From an uncultured Gardnerella sp. (GTDB lineage: Bacteria > Actinomycetota > Actinomycetes > Actinomycetales > Bifidobacteriaceae), in assembly GCA_947289115.1 (NCBI GenBank), contig CAMYPG010000002.1:34877-98876 (forward strand): a stretch of DNA of 64,000 bases, given 5' to 3'. Each line of letters starts with the position of its first letter. Positions within the stretch are counted from its first letter, which is position 1. A program made the position numbers and the translations under genes. Below, one piece after another: positions 10,195 to 19,470 of this stretch. The notes beneath the pieces were generated by a model. It was not told the DNA's origin, did not search any database, and saw only the letters and a program-made list of their open reading frames with translations.

Positions 10195-10410
10195 GGTAGA
10201 GATTCGAGATTTTTCGCACTGAATGAGATGAACCTCAGCATGAAATGGTGATTCATCGAATGAAGAAGAAAAATCGAGAATCTCGGTGATTAAGATATAC
10301 GCAAAAGTTTTAGATATTCAGAAGGTTTGATGTATTTCTATACGAGCAATAAAAGAGGAGCGTAGCGACGGGACTTGCGAGGAGAGAAATACTCAAACCT
10401 CGCGCAACAG
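10195..10410 (+). repeat. Two-hairpin intergenic repeat element, copy 1
   Basis: This 216 bp segment matches 27863-28079 almost throughout. It predicts two long imperfect stem-loops. The first runs from AGATTCGAGATTTTTC (about 10199) to GAAAAATCGAGAATCT (about 10270). The second pairs AGGTTTGA.GTATTTCT (about 10325) with AGAAATACTCAAACCT (about 10385-10400). The differences between the copies are concentrated in a loop (after 'cctcagcat') and in the linker between hairpins, as expected if structure is conserved. It lies between convergent gene ends (PBP and HAD phosphatase). Together with 10411-10456 it fills this 361 bp gap. Confidence 0.75.
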
Positions 10411-10460
10411 CAAGCAAAGAAATACCGTTCGCGCGCTCTAAGCGCTCACGTATTCGCTAC
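10411..10460. repeat. GC-richer palindromic repeat segment at the HAD gene 3' end
   Basis: The segment contains 'cgttcgcgcgctctaagcg' and 'cgctcacgtattcgc', variants of modules seen at 27727-27763, 36372-36408, 38354-38388 and 59240-59275. It directly abuts the stop codon of the HAD phosphatase gene. Confidence 0.55.
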
Positions 10461-11170
10461 TGCGCAATTCGCGCAATAATGTAGCGCTCAAGCGTTTGAG
10501 GCGTAACATCTTCGTATCCATGTATATCAGCGAATTGCGGTCCGTTACTTACGTCTAGATTCGAGTACGCTGTTTGTGCAAGAGTCGTCGCCCCCGAAGC
10601 TGCAGCCGACTTTAACCCTGCAAACGAATCCTCAATAGCGATGCAATACTTCATGTTTTGCGCACTAATACCAAGCAGTTTCCCTGCTGCTAAATATGGC
10701 TCGGAGCTTGGCTTTGTAGCATATCCATCGTCTCCGCAAATGTATCCTGCAAACGCACCTTTTGGCGCATGGTTCACAATGTTTTCAACAAGTCGCCTTG
10801 GTGAATTGCTCACTAGAATCGAAGGGATTCCTGCATCCGCTAATTTTTGCAAAAGATTCAGAACGTCTGGTACCCATGGAACCTCTATCTGCTCTTTTTG
10901 CGCTACATAGTCCACCATCGCGTTGCCGATTTCTTCAACGCCCATTTTTGTTCCGCGAGCAATCATGGCTTCAGCAACATCTTTTAAAGATCCACCAGAA
11001 TACTGCCAAGCTAATTCTTCGTTCCATTCGCCACCATGTTCTTTTGCGATTTGGATTTCAGCATCATGCCAATACGGTTCCGAATCAATTAGCGTGCCGT
11101 CCATATCCCAAAAGACTGCGGAAAGCTTGTGATTTGTGGTGTTTTGCGCTGCTGTTATGTTTAGTGCCAT
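10457..11170 (-). CDS. HAD-superfamily sugar-phosphatase-like hydrolase
   Basis: Probable phosphatase or phosphomutase of HAD subfamily IA; 237 residues from the ATG at 11170, chosen because AAAGGG lies 6 nt upstream. An upstream TTG would add 15 residues. Motif I is VFWDMDGTLIDSEPYW with both catalytic Asp residues. Motif II is the Ser in SILVSNSPRRL, motif III the Lys in YATKPSSEPY and motif IV IAIEDSFAGLKSAAASG. The helical cap lies between motifs I and II. These features resemble beta-phosphoglucomutase and sugar-phosphate phosphatases, but the substrate cannot be assigned. It is monocistronic, ending convergently with the PBP gene. Confidence 0.85.
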   Translation of the reverse strand: MALNITAAQNTTNHKLSAVFWDMDGTLIDSEPYWHDAEIQIAKEHGGEWNEELAWQYSGGSLKDVAEAMIARGTKMGVEEIGNAMVDYVAQKEQIEVPWVPDVLNLLQKLADAGIPSILVSNSPRRLVENIVNHAPKGAFAGYICGDDGYATKPSSEPYLAAGKLLGISAQNMKYCIAIEDSFAGLKSAAASGATTLAQTAYSNLDVSNGPQFADIHGYEDVTPQTLERYIIARIAQ

Positions 11171-11300
11171 CAATACCCTTTTGTTTTGTCGCTTTACGTA
11201 TGCAATATTTATCAATATTTATATTTTATATTTACATTTTATATTTAAACATTTGATTAGTATTTAATAATATCTAAACTAATGTTAGACTGCTACATTG

Positions 11301-11915
11301 CTATATTCTGAATGCTCGCCACAAAACAACAGACTTATCGTCGTTTAAATCATCATAATCACAATTGTTGTATTGAGCATCGTTTTGCGAGTGAGAATGT
11401 TTATTATACGATGATGGCAATGCTCGCTGTTGAACACGAATGTCGCGTCGCCAATCCTTTGCGCTTTGTGACCTTTGAACTTCTACAATATTCCCATCTA
11501 CAGTCGCAGTAAAAATATTTCGTTCAGCGCAATTGGCTTCTTCAATCAAGTGTCTTACTTGTCTTTTAAGCTGGCGATTTTCTTCTTGCAAAGCCAAAAT
11601 ACGCATTATTCCAGCAAGATTTACTCCATCTTCTTGGCTTAGTTTTTGTGTTTGCACAAGCCTATCTATGTCTCTAAGCGAGTATCTTCTAGCTCCACCT
11701 TCTGTACGCTGTGGCATAATCAAGCGCAGCCTGTCGTACTGTCTTAGTGTTTGTGGATGAGTGTCGGTTAGGTTGGCTACGTGGCTTACTGTAAAAATCG
11801 GCATGTCGATTTTAAAGCCGACTTCATCTGCGCCGTCAAGAGTTGCGCTTCCACGCACTAACGCCACTGCACACATTTCGTACAATGCTTTAGTTTGGCG
11901 CTCCAACCTAACCAT
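11301..11915 (-). CDS. hspR: Heat-shock repressor, MerR family
   Basis: Represses the dnaK operon by binding HAIR operators, with DnaK as co-repressor in the known actinobacterial systems. The 204-residue protein has its MerR helix-turn-helix at about residues 40-75 (FTVSHVANLTDTHPQTLRQY, then RYSLRDIDRL). The HPQTLRQYDRL signature is typical of HspR. A coiled-coil follows (about 95-125, LALQEENRQLKRQVRHL). The N-terminal 38 residues and the hydrophilic C-terminal 70 residues are extensions. It is the last gene of dnaK-grpE-dnaJ-hspR, about 40 bp after dnaJ, and so is part of the operon it should repress. Confidence 0.92.
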   Translation of the reverse strand: MVRLERQTKALYEMCAVALVRGSATLDGADEVGFKIDMPIFTVSHVANLTDTHPQTLRQYDRLRLIMPQRTEGGARRYSLRDIDRLVQTQKLSQEDGVNLAGIMRILALQEENRQLKRQVRHLIEEANCAERNIFTATVDGNIVEVQRSQSAKDWRRDIRVQQRALPSSYNKHSHSQNDAQYNNCDYDDLNDDKSVVLWRAFRI

Positions 11916-11955
11916 GACTTTTCCTTTCTACACGCATGCGCTAAGCGATTTGTTG

Positions 11956-12999
11956 CTATGCGCGCAAATCGTGCACTTCTTGCTCATATGATTCTCCGCA
12001 TGCCTTGTTGAATTCTTTTGCAGCACGCTTTATCATCATGCCCGATCGCTTTGGTATTTGTATTTGTACGATTCCTACAAAGGCTCCATTTTTACCTGGC
12101 ACGCCTTCGCCTTCTACACGTACTTCGCTACCGCTAGATGTTCCAGCTGGCACTTTAAACACTACTGGCTTACCATCTAGGTTTTTAAGCGTGACTTTTG
12201 CTCCGCGAACAGCCTCATCTAGTGTAAGCGGAAGATTTGCCACTAAATCACAGCCGCGTAGAGAAAAATTATCGGTTTTTTCTACCTGCACCTGTAAGTA
12301 CATATCTCCAGCTTCTCCACCAAACTTCCCTGGCTTGCCCTTGGACTTTAAGCGGATTTTTTGCCCATCTTTTACTCCTGCTGGAATATGAGTTTTGAAC
12401 GACTCTCCGCCAGATCGCAGCGAAACCGTAGCACCTTTGAACGCTTGTTTAAATGTTAGTTTGATTGAAGTTGTAATGTCTTCACCGCGTTCAGGCGAAT
12501 TTTGTGGAGCAGATTGACCATACTGACCATATTGACCATATTCTGCACCGCCATTAAAGCCACTTCCTCCAAATCCTTGCGAAGATTGCGCTCCTGCACC
12601 TCCCGTGAACATGGAGAATATGTTTCCCATGTCTGGTCCAGCTCCGCTTGTGGAGAATCGCACGCGAGACCCATTTGAGCCTCCGAACATCGATGAGAAT
12701 ATATCACTGAATCCACTTGCGTCGAATCCGCCTGCTCCAGAGCCTCCAGCGAATCTTGCTCCGCCCGCTCCGAATTGGCGTATCGCATCGTAACGCTGAC
12801 GTGTTTGCTTATCTTTCAACACGTCATACGCTTCGGACACGTCTTTGAATTTTTCTTCCGCTTCTTTTGTTTTGTTTAAATCAGGATGATATTTTCTAGC
12901 TAGTTTTCTGTATGCTTTTGTGATTGTGTCTTCGTCGGCATCTTTGGAGACACCGAGCACTTTGTAGAAATCTTTGGCTAACCATTCATTTTCAGCCAT
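11956..12999 (-). CDS. dnaJ: DnaJ-type co-chaperone without zinc finger
   Basis: J-domain partner of DnaK that delivers substrates and stimulates ATP hydrolysis. The ATG at 12999 (347 residues) has AAGGAGG 7 nt upstream; an in-frame start 12 codons earlier lacks this. The J domain is residues 8-75, with the HPD triad in [10 protein letters not shown] Gly/Phe/Ser/Gln-rich linker follows (about 80-165), then two beta-sandwich substrate domains ([16 protein letters not shown] and [16 protein letters not shown]). The four CxxCxGxG zinc motifs of class A DnaJ are absent, so this is a class B (CbpA-like) protein. It stands 209 bp after grpE, with a long hairpin between them. Confidence 0.92.
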   Translation of the reverse strand: MAENEWLAKDFYKVLGVSKDADEDTITKAYRKLARKYHPDLNKTKEAEEKFKDVSEAYDVLKDKQTRQRYDAIRQFGAGGARFAGGSGAGGFDASGFSDIFSSMFGGSNGSRVRFSTSGAGPDMGNIFSMFTGGAGAQSSQGFGGSGFNGGAEYGQYGQYGQSAPQNSPERGEDITTSIKLTFKQAFKGATVSLRSGGESFKTHIPAGVKDGQKIRLKSKGKPGKFGGEAGDMYLQVQVEKTDNFSLRGCDLVANLPLTLDEAVRGAKVTLKNLDGKPVVFKVPAGTSSGSEVRVEGEGVPGKNGAFVGIVQIQIPKRSGMMIKRAAKEFNKACGESYEQEVHDLRA

Positions 13000-13067
13000 T
13001 TGTGCCTCCTTCTTATGTTTCGAGCACATTGGCATAACATTTATATATAAACCTTAAATACAAACCT

Positions 13068-13125
13068 ACTCGTGTTGGTTTTGCGTTTTTAAACAGTGTT
13101 TTAAACGTTTTAAACCAGCACGAGT
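13068..13125 (-). other. Long inverted repeat in the grpE-dnaJ gap
   Basis: ACTCGTGTTGGTTT (13068-13081) and AAACCAGCACGAGT (13112-13125) are 14 bp arms with one mismatch; adjacent bases extend the stem. The loop is AT-rich, with three TTTAAA-like blocks. No strong T run follows on the minus strand, so an RNA processing or stability hairpin, or a control site for dnaJ-hspR, is more likely than a terminator. Confidence 0.55.
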
Positions 13126-13208
13126 AAGTTTTTATGGGATTCTTCGCAAGTCGGTAACTGCGTTTTATTGCGTTACATACAAACCATACGAATGTTTCAC
13201 AGCGTGTT

Positions 13209-13979
13209 TCACGAGCTTGCTGGCGACGCAACAACCACTCTAGCTGCGCGAATCACTCGATCTCCGATCCTGTATCCTGCTTCTACAACAACATCTACTG
13301 TGTCTTTTGTAGCATCTGGATCTGGCTTATGCAGAATCGCATCGTGCTTAGTCGGGTCAAATTCTTCGCCCTTTTCGCCGAACTTTTCAACGCCGAATTT
13401 CTCAAATGCTTTGTCTAACTTTGCAGCAACGGCTTTAAATGAATCGTCCATATCGCTATGTTCACGAATACGATCAATATCATCTAAAGCAGGTAGCAAA
13501 GCTGTTAAAACATCGATAATTCCATGTTGACGGAATCGATCTTGCTCTTTAGAAGCACGGTTGCGGAAGTTTATGAACTCTGCTCGCTCGCGTTGCAACG
13601 CTTCCAAATACTCCGCCGCCTCTTTTTTGGCTTTGCCAAGCGGTGTTAAAGAATCTTCTTCTTCGTTGCTTTGCGTGTCTGAAGAATCATTATTTTCTTG
13701 AGACTTACTAGCGTTGGCTTTATCGTCGGTTGCTGGCGACTTTTCCGCATCGGCACTTGCATTAGCATCCACATCTTGTGTTGACGTATCTTGCGTCGCC
13801 GCATGCTTTGCCTCATGAGCAGCTGCGTCTTGTGCTTCGTTTTGTGATGCATCCACATGCTCACTAGACGAGGCTGCACTAGCAGAATCAGCTGGATTTG
13901 ACGATTCTTCCAAATCGCCAGCATCCGAAGGCACATCTTCCAATCCGCTCAAGTAGTCGTTGGCGTTAAACTCGGACAT
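13209..13979 (-). CDS. grpE: Nucleotide exchange factor GrpE
   Basis: Releases ADP from DnaK and works in the DnaK-DnaJ chaperone cycle. The 256-residue protein has a long acidic, Ala/Ser/Asp-rich and probably disordered N-terminus (1-110). A coiled-coil follows (KEAAEYLEALQRERAEFINFRNRASKEQDR), then the helix bundle and beta domain GVEKFGEKGEEFDPTKHDAILH, ending RVIRAARVVVASP. FDPxxHDAI is the family signature. Its ATG overlaps the dnaK stop by one base (TAATG), which indicates translational coupling. The N-terminal extension is longer than in E. coli GrpE but usual in actinobacteria. Confidence 0.95.
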   Translation of the reverse strand: MSEFNANDYLSGLEDVPSDAGDLEESSNPADSASAASSSEHVDASQNEAQDAAAHEAKHAATQDTSTQDVDANASADAEKSPATDDKANASKSQENNDSSDTQSNEEEDSLTPLGKAKKEAAEYLEALQRERAEFINFRNRASKEQDRFRQHGIIDVLTALLPALDDIDRIREHSDMDDSFKAVAAKLDKAFEKFGVEKFGEKGEEFDPTKHDAILHKPDPDATKDTVDVVVEAGYRIGDRVIRAARVVVASPASS

Positions 13980-15871
13980 TACTTGTTGTCCTTATCGTCC
14001 TTGTCGTCGTCCACCACTTCGGCGTCAACCACGTCGTCATCCTTTGCAGAAGATCCAGCGCCAGCATTTGCATCAGATGCAGCACCAGCAGCGCCAGCCT
14101 GTGCACCAGCCGCACCCTGCTGAGCGTAAAGCTGCTGACCAATCTTTTGAGCAGAAGTCATAAGCTCGCTCTGAGCAGACTTAATCTTCTCAATATCATC
14201 GCCCTTCAAAGCTTCCTTCAAAGCATTCACCTTTTCGGTAACTTCCTTGGAGATTTCGTCAGAAAGCTTATCCTTATTATCGTTTACTAGCTTTTCAGTC
14301 TGGTAAGCGAAGGATTCTGCCTGGTTGCGAGTATCAGCTTCTTCCTTGCGCTTCTTATCTTCAGCTTCGTGAGCTTCAGCTTCCTTAACCATGCGGTCAA
14401 TCTCGTCCTTTGGCAAGCCAGAACCGCCCGTAATCGTCATGGACTGTTCCTTACCAGTGCCCTTATCCTTAGCGGAAACGTGCACAATGCCGTTAGCATC
14501 AATGTCGAAAGTAACTTCGATTTGTGGAACGCCACGAGGAGCTGGAGCAATACCAGTCAACTCAAAAGTACCAAGAGGCTTGTTATCACGAGCAAACTCA
14601 CGTTCACCCTGATAAACCTGAATCAACACGGATGGCTGATTGTCTTCTGCAGTAGAGAACACTTCAGAGCGCTTAGTTGGAATTGCGGTATTACGCTCAA
14701 TAAGCTTCGTCATAATTCCACCCTTGGTTTCAATGCCCAAGGAAAGTGGAGTTACATCAATAAGCAGAACGTCTTTGCGGTCTCCCTTAATAACGCCCGA
14801 TTGCACGGCTGCACCAACAGCCACAACCTCATCTGGGTTCACGGACTGATTCGCTTCCTTACCGCCCGTAAGCTCCTTTACAAGCTCCTTGACGGCTGGC
14901 ATACGAGTTGAACCACCAACAAGCACCACGTGATCAATCTGGCTTACGGAGATGCCAGCGTCGGAAAGCACGTTGTTAAATGGTGTACGGCAGCGACCGA
15001 GCAAGTCGGAAGTCATTTCCTCAAAGTGAGCGCGAGTCAAAGTCTCATCCAAATGCACTGGAGTTCCGTCTTGAGTCATTGCCAAGTACTGCATAGAAAT
15101 TGAAGCAGAAGTAGAAGAGCTAAGCTCCTTCTTTGCCTGCTCAGCAGCTTCCTTCAAGCGCTGCAAAGCAATCTTATCCTTGCTCAAATCAACGCCGTAC
15201 TTGTTCTTAACTTCGCCAACAAGCCAGTCGATAATCTTCTGATCCCAGTCATCGCCACCCAAGTGGTTATCGCCATTAGTTGCCTGCACCTGGATTGTAG
15301 AGAAGCCGTCGTCATCCTTACCAATCTCAAGAAGCGACACATCGAAAGTACCGCCACCCAAATCGAATACCAAAATGCGCTCGTCTTCCTTGCCTTTTTC
15401 GAGGCCGTAAGCCAAAGCTGCAGCAGTTGGTTCGTTAATAATACGCAGCACGTTCAAGCCTGCAATCTTACCTGCATCCTTAGTTGCCTGACGCTGTGCA
15501 TCGTTGAAGTAAGCTGGGCATGTAATAACGGCATCGGTTACTGGCTCACCAAGGTAGGCTTCAGCATCGCGCTTCAACTTCATTAAAACCTGTGCGGAAA
15601 TCTCTTGTGGAGTCCACTTCTTGCCATCAATCTCAACAGACCAATCCGTACCCATATGGCGCTTTACAGAGCTAATCGTGCGATCAACGTTTGTAACTGC
15701 CTGACGCTTAGCGACTTCACCAACCAAGATTTCGCCCGACTTGCTGAATGCCACCACGGATGGTGTTGTACGCGCACCTTCTGCGTTAACAATAACTGTT
15801 GGACTGCCGCCTTCAAGCGTTGCAATGCAGGAGTTCGTTGTTCCTAAATCAATACCTACTGCGCGTCCCAT
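13979..15871 (-). CDS. dnaK: Molecular chaperone DnaK (Hsp70)
   Basis: ATP-dependent cytoplasmic chaperone, 630 residues. Starts [17 protein letters not shown] with the phosphate-binding loop. Also present are [20 protein letters not shown], the [13 protein letters not shown] linker block, [15 protein letters not shown] (phosphate 2) and [17 protein letters not shown] (adenosine). The [11 protein letters not shown] linker leads into the substrate-binding domain. The C-terminus is an Ala/Gly-rich segment ending in an acidic DDKDDKDNK tail. Codon use is more GC-rich than nearby genes, as expected for a highly expressed gene. It heads dnaK-grpE-dnaJ-hspR and has a HAIR operator about 100 bp upstream. 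Confidence 0.98.
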   Translation of the reverse strand: MGRAVGIDLGTTNSCIATLEGGSPTVIVNAEGARTTPSVVAFSKSGEILVGEVAKRQAVTNVDRTISSVKRHMGTDWSVEIDGKKWTPQEISAQVLMKLKRDAEAYLGEPVTDAVITCPAYFNDAQRQATKDAGKIAGLNVLRIINEPTAAALAYGLEKGKEDERILVFDLGGGTFDVSLLEIGKDDDGFSTIQVQATNGDNHLGGDDWDQKIIDWLVGEVKNKYGVDLSKDKIALQRLKEAAEQAKKELSSSTSASISMQYLAMTQDGTPVHLDETLTRAHFEEMTSDLLGRCRTPFNNVLSDAGISVSQIDHVVLVGGSTRMPAVKELVKELTGGKEANQSVNPDEVVAVGAAVQSGVIKGDRKDVLLIDVTPLSLGIETKGGIMTKLIERNTAIPTKRSEVFSTAEDNQPSVLIQVYQGEREFARDNKPLGTFELTGIAPAPRGVPQIEVTFDIDANGIVHVSAKDKGTGKEQSMTITGGSGLPKDEIDRMVKEAEAHEAEDKKRKEEADTRNQAESFAYQTEKLVNDNKDKLSDEISKEVTEKVNALKEALKGDDIEKIKSAQSELMTSAQKIGQQLYAQQGAAGAQAGAAGAASDANAGAGSSAKDDDVVDAEVVDDDKDDKDNK

Positions 15872-15969
15872 AATATCTCCTAGCTATCTTTATCTATGTA
15901 CCTTTTAATCTATGTACTCAAATTCTTGGCAGCCAGCCTTGCGACTAGCCACTTTTTCTTTTTACAAAA

Positions 15970-15990
15970 CTTGAGTCTAACACACTCAAG
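15970..15990. promoter_or_regulatory. HAIR operator for HspR
   Basis: CTTGAGT, a 7 bp spacer and ACTCAAG form a perfect match to the HspR-associated inverted repeat known from actinobacteria. It sits 99 bp upstream of the dnaK start, in the promoter region, and should hold HspR repression at normal temperature. Confidence 0.93.
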
Positions 15991-16029
15991 TTATTAAAGT
16001 CAAGCATTTTCGTGCGCGTTTCGCAAAAA

Positions 16030-16050
16030 CTTAATACTACTCCACTCAAC
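16030..16050. promoter_or_regulatory. Degenerate second HAIR-like site
   Basis: CTTAATA, 7 bp and ACTCAAC match the HAIR consensus in the outer left bases and in six of seven right-half bases. The centre is 60 bp from the perfect site, close to the 3' end of thiF. Tandem HAIR sites precede dnaK in some actinobacteria, so a weak secondary site is plausible. Confidence 0.5.
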
Positions 16051-16071
16051 TTTTGTAACTTTTCGCAAAGT

Positions 16072-16800
16072 TCACGCAAATCTAAAATGTCGAAGCGAGT
16101 TATCAATGGCGTTATATCGCGCCAAAACCCCAATAAGCGGCTTTCCTATACCAGTTATAATCTTGATTGCTTCAGTTGCCATCATTGCGCCAACAATAGC
16201 TGCAGTTGCGCCTAATACAGCCGATTTTGGCACTTTTTCTTTAGGCGGAGGGCAAGCATACAAGTCACGCAAAGTAGGTCCTTTTCCTGGCACAAAAACG
16301 CTTACTTGACCTTCATAATAAAGAACTGAGCCATAAACTTCTGGCGTGCCAGCACTACAAGCAGCATCCGCAATCAAAAAGCGCGTAGCAAAATTATCAC
16401 AACCATCAATTATTAAGTCGTGATTTTCTACAAGTTGTTTTGCGTTGTCTTCATTAAATCTATTTACAAGGTTGATTTTTAAACCTGGAGATAATGCCTG
16501 CAAGCGCTTAGCTGCAAGTTGAGCTTTCGACTTGCCACACTGATCCACAGTGTATAAAGTCTGCCTTTGCAAATTAGAAAGCTCTACAACATCGTCGTCA
16601 CAAATCGTGATTTCACCAACTCCTGCAGCAGCAAGCGAAAGCAAGCACGGCGAACCAAGTCCACCTGCCCCAACCATGCAGATTTTCGCATCGCGAAGTA
16701 ACTGCTGATGTTCATGCGTAAAGCCTGGCAGGAGCAAGTGGCGGCAAGTGCGTTCCGCCTCAAGCTCCTGCAGGTTATCATAAATCTTATTAATCGTCAT
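16072..16800 (-). CDS. thiF: ThiF/MoeB/HesA-family adenylyltransferase, thiamine operon
   Basis: Expected to adenylate the C-terminal Gly-Gly of ThiS so that sulfur can be loaded for thiazole synthesis. The 242-residue protein has the nucleotide loop MVGAGGLGSP (residues 44-49 are GAGGLG), the ELSNLQRQ block with the catalytic Arg, and DGCDNFATRF with the conserved Asp. Compared with E. coli ThiF, the catalytic Cys region reads VPKSAVLGA with no Cys. Only one Cys (YACPPP) remains of the first CxxC zinc pair, and the C-terminal CxxC is absent. The adenylation core is intact, but the sulfur-relay parts are not. It is last in thiO-thiS-thiG-thiF, 42 bp after thiG, with no clear ribosome-binding site. 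Confidence 0.85.
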   Translation of the reverse strand: MTINKIYDNLQELEAERTCRHLLLPGFTHEHQQLLRDAKICMVGAGGLGSPCLLSLAAAGVGEITICDDDVVELSNLQRQTLYTVDQCGKSKAQLAAKRLQALSPGLKINLVNRFNEDNAKQLVENHDLIIDGCDNFATRFLIADAACSAGTPEVYGSVLYYEGQVSVFVPGKGPTLRDLYACPPPKEKVPKSAVLGATAAIVGAMMATEAIKIITGIGKPLIGVLARYNAIDNSLRHFRFA

Positions 16801-16842
16801 ACTGAATATGCTGAATCAATTACAGTACAAAATTTACAGAAT

Positions 16843-17694
<852 letters not shown>

Positions 17695-17750
17695 CTATAC
17701 TCAAATTATTTGAAATCAACCGCTATTGTGAATCAGCCTGCTATTTAGGA

Positions 17751-17957
17751 TCATCCGCCCTGAACCGCGCTGAGAATTTCGATTTTATCCCCATCGCAGA
17801 TGATGGTTGATTCCCATTGGGCGCGCTTAAGCACATCGTCGCCAATCGCGACCGCTATGCCAAAACCAGAGTCAGATCCGTAGAGTTGTGCAACAAGTTG
17901 GGCAATAGTCAAGTTATCTTTCACTTGAGCGGTTTCACCATTGACGACGATTTGCAT
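17751..17957 (-). CDS. thiS: Sulfur carrier protein ThiS
   Basis: 68-residue ubiquitin-like carrier that ends in the essential Gly-Gly (SAVQGG), to which sulfur is attached as a thiocarboxylate. It starts with the beta strand MQIVVNGE, and the length is normal. AAAGG lies about 8 nt before the ATG. It is positioned between thiO and thiG in the riboswitch-controlled operon. Confidence 0.95.
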   Translation of the reverse strand: MQIVVNGETAQVKDNLTIAQLVAQLYGSDSGFGIAVAIGDDVLKRAQWESTIICDGDKIEILSAVQGG

Positions 17958-18011
17958 AATTCAACCTTTGTTAGCGTCTATTAAAACTTGCGTCACTAGA
18001 AACTTGCGTCA

Positions 18012-19082
18012 CTAGAAGCGAGCAGGATTGCAGCTCTCCAAGAAGCCCTTTTCCTTATCAGTCAACTCTTGCTCAAGCACAAGCTTTGTAGTCAAAGAAG
18101 AACCCAAAGCTGTGAGCAAAATGCCGTGACGGAAGTAACCAGTAGAAATTGTGGTGTGCGTCTTAGGATCAATGCCAATGAATGGCAAATCATCTGGAGT
18201 TCCTGGGCGACCGCCAGCGGTAACCTCAGTAATCGAGCATTCCTGAATGCCAGGAAGTACGCTTGCTGCATCGCGGAGCAAGTCGAGCACACCGCCAACC
18301 TTTGGAATATCGCGGTCGTCTTCACGAGAAGTAGCGCCGAGCACAAGCTCGCCTGTTTCCTTAGCGCGAGGCACCAAATACACTGGGCGGTCATGCACAA
18401 ATCCACGAACCACAGAGCTCAAAATTGGACGCAAAGGCTCTGGAATAGTCATACGAATCATGTCGCCCCACACAGCGCGAAGTTTAAGCTGAGGAAGCAT
18501 TTCCTTAGCACCCAAACCAGATGCCAAAACCGTGTCTGGACCCAAATCGTCTGGAGTGCTTGCGCGACGCTCAATAACAACACCACGCTTTTCAAGTGCA
18601 TCAATCATTGCTGCAGTAAACTGACGAGGATTAATCTGATGATCATCCGGAACGCTTACAGCGCCTGCAATCGTCGGCGAAAGCGCAGGTTCAATTTCAC
18701 GAAGCTTACTCACAGAAATATGCTCAGCTCTACGTCCGTAACGGTGCTGCAAGTTTAGCAACTCGTTTACGTGCTCGTTATCTGCAGCGTCACCGCCAAT
18801 TACGTAAGATCCGCACTCTAAGTAGCCAGTTGGCTTATCGGTGTATTTTGCAACCGAATCAACCAATTCCTTATACATAGTTGCAGACTCAAACATGAGC
18901 GGATACAAGGCATCCTGCTGATATTGCATTTCTGCGGTAGGAGCTAACATGCCGGCAGCATGATGAGAAGCGCCAGAGACTGGATCTGGATCAATTATGC
19001 TAACTTTTACGCCAGCTTCTGTAAGTCTCCAAGCTGTTGCTAGACCAATGATACCTGCACCAATAATACGAATATTTCGCAT
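18012..19082 (-). CDS. thiO: Glycine oxidase
   Basis: FAD enzyme that oxidises glycine with oxygen to dehydroglycine for the thiazole ring. The 356-residue protein has the N-terminal dinucleotide fold RIIGAGIIGLATAWRLTEAG, and ASHHAAGMLAPTAEM is the conserved DAO-family block. The C-terminus has GGRPGTPDDLPFIG followed by STGYFRHGILLTALGS, also typical. The start codon is 6 nt after AAGGAG, which overlaps the 3' edge of the TPP riboswitch. Use of ThiO instead of the radical-SAM enzyme ThiH means the pathway needs oxygen. It is the first gene of the operon. Confidence 0.93.
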   Translation of the reverse strand: MRNIRIIGAGIIGLATAWRLTEAGVKVSIIDPDPVSGASHHAAGMLAPTAEMQYQQDALYPLMFESATMYKELVDSVAKYTDKPTGYLECGSYVIGGDAADNEHVNELLNLQHRYGRRAEHISVSKLREIEPALSPTIAGAVSVPDDHQINPRQFTAAMIDALEKRGVVIERRASTPDDLGPDTVLASGLGAKEMLPQLKLRAVWGDMIRMTIPEPLRPILSSVVRGFVHDRPVYLVPRAKETGELVLGATSREDDRDIPKVGGVLDLLRDAASVLPGIQECSITEVTAGGRPGTPDDLPFIGIDPKTHTTISTGYFRHGILLTALGSSLTTKLVLEQELTDKEKGFLESCNPARF

Positions 19083-19088
19083 AATACT

Positions 19089-19170
19089 CCTTCCCTACGG
19101 CGGCATTACCCGCATCAGGTTTACGGTCGGCTTTCGCCCTCTCAGCCTGTATAGAACAAGCTCCCGTGTT
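19089..19170 (-). promoter_or_regulatory. TPP (THI-box) riboswitch
   Basis: On the minus strand the aptamer has the conserved blocks GGGAGC, CTGAGAGGGC, ACCTGATGCGGGTAATGCC and GTAGGGAAGG in the right order. The thiO Shine-Dalgarno (AAGGAG) begins inside the last conserved block. Binding of thiamine pyrophosphate is therefore likely to hide the ribosome-binding site directly, with no separate expression platform. Confidence 0.95.
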
Positions 19171-19187
19171 TCGTCTATTTTGGTTAA

Positions 19188-19240
19188 TTTTAGACCTTTT
19201 AGACTGTTTTTTAGATTATTTTTTAGACTATTTTCTCTTT
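19188..19240. repeat. Short tandem TTTTAGAC-type repeats upstream of the thiamine riboswitch
   Basis: Four imperfect copies of (T)TTTTAGA(C/T) occur at about 12-14 bp intervals. Downstream of them, 19384-19417 has 'atgttcttcgaa' twice. Apart from these and the terminator at 19471-19507, I see no gene in the 384 bp between the riboswitch and the large surface-protein gene. The thiO promoter must lie here but is not clearly visible. Confidence 0.5.
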
Positions 19241-19470
19241 TTGACTTTTGCAATCACAACTACTGGCGATTATTCGCGATAGTGCAATCCTGCAAACGTC
19301 CCCATACGGGTGATTTGCAATTTTGCTTTGCATAAGTCACAGTTATGGATTTTAACACTTTTGTGAAAAATTACTAAATTCACTGGTATGTTCTTCGAAA
19401 TGTTCTTCGAAATGTTACTTGTCGTTTTCTTCTTTACAACACCAAACAAAATGTGGAAAAGAAGAAAACA

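Noticed and set aside
10195..10410. Two-hairpin element considered as an insertion sequence
   Set aside because: No transposase-like frame is present, and clear terminal inverted repeats with target duplications were not seen. A non-autonomous element remains possible.
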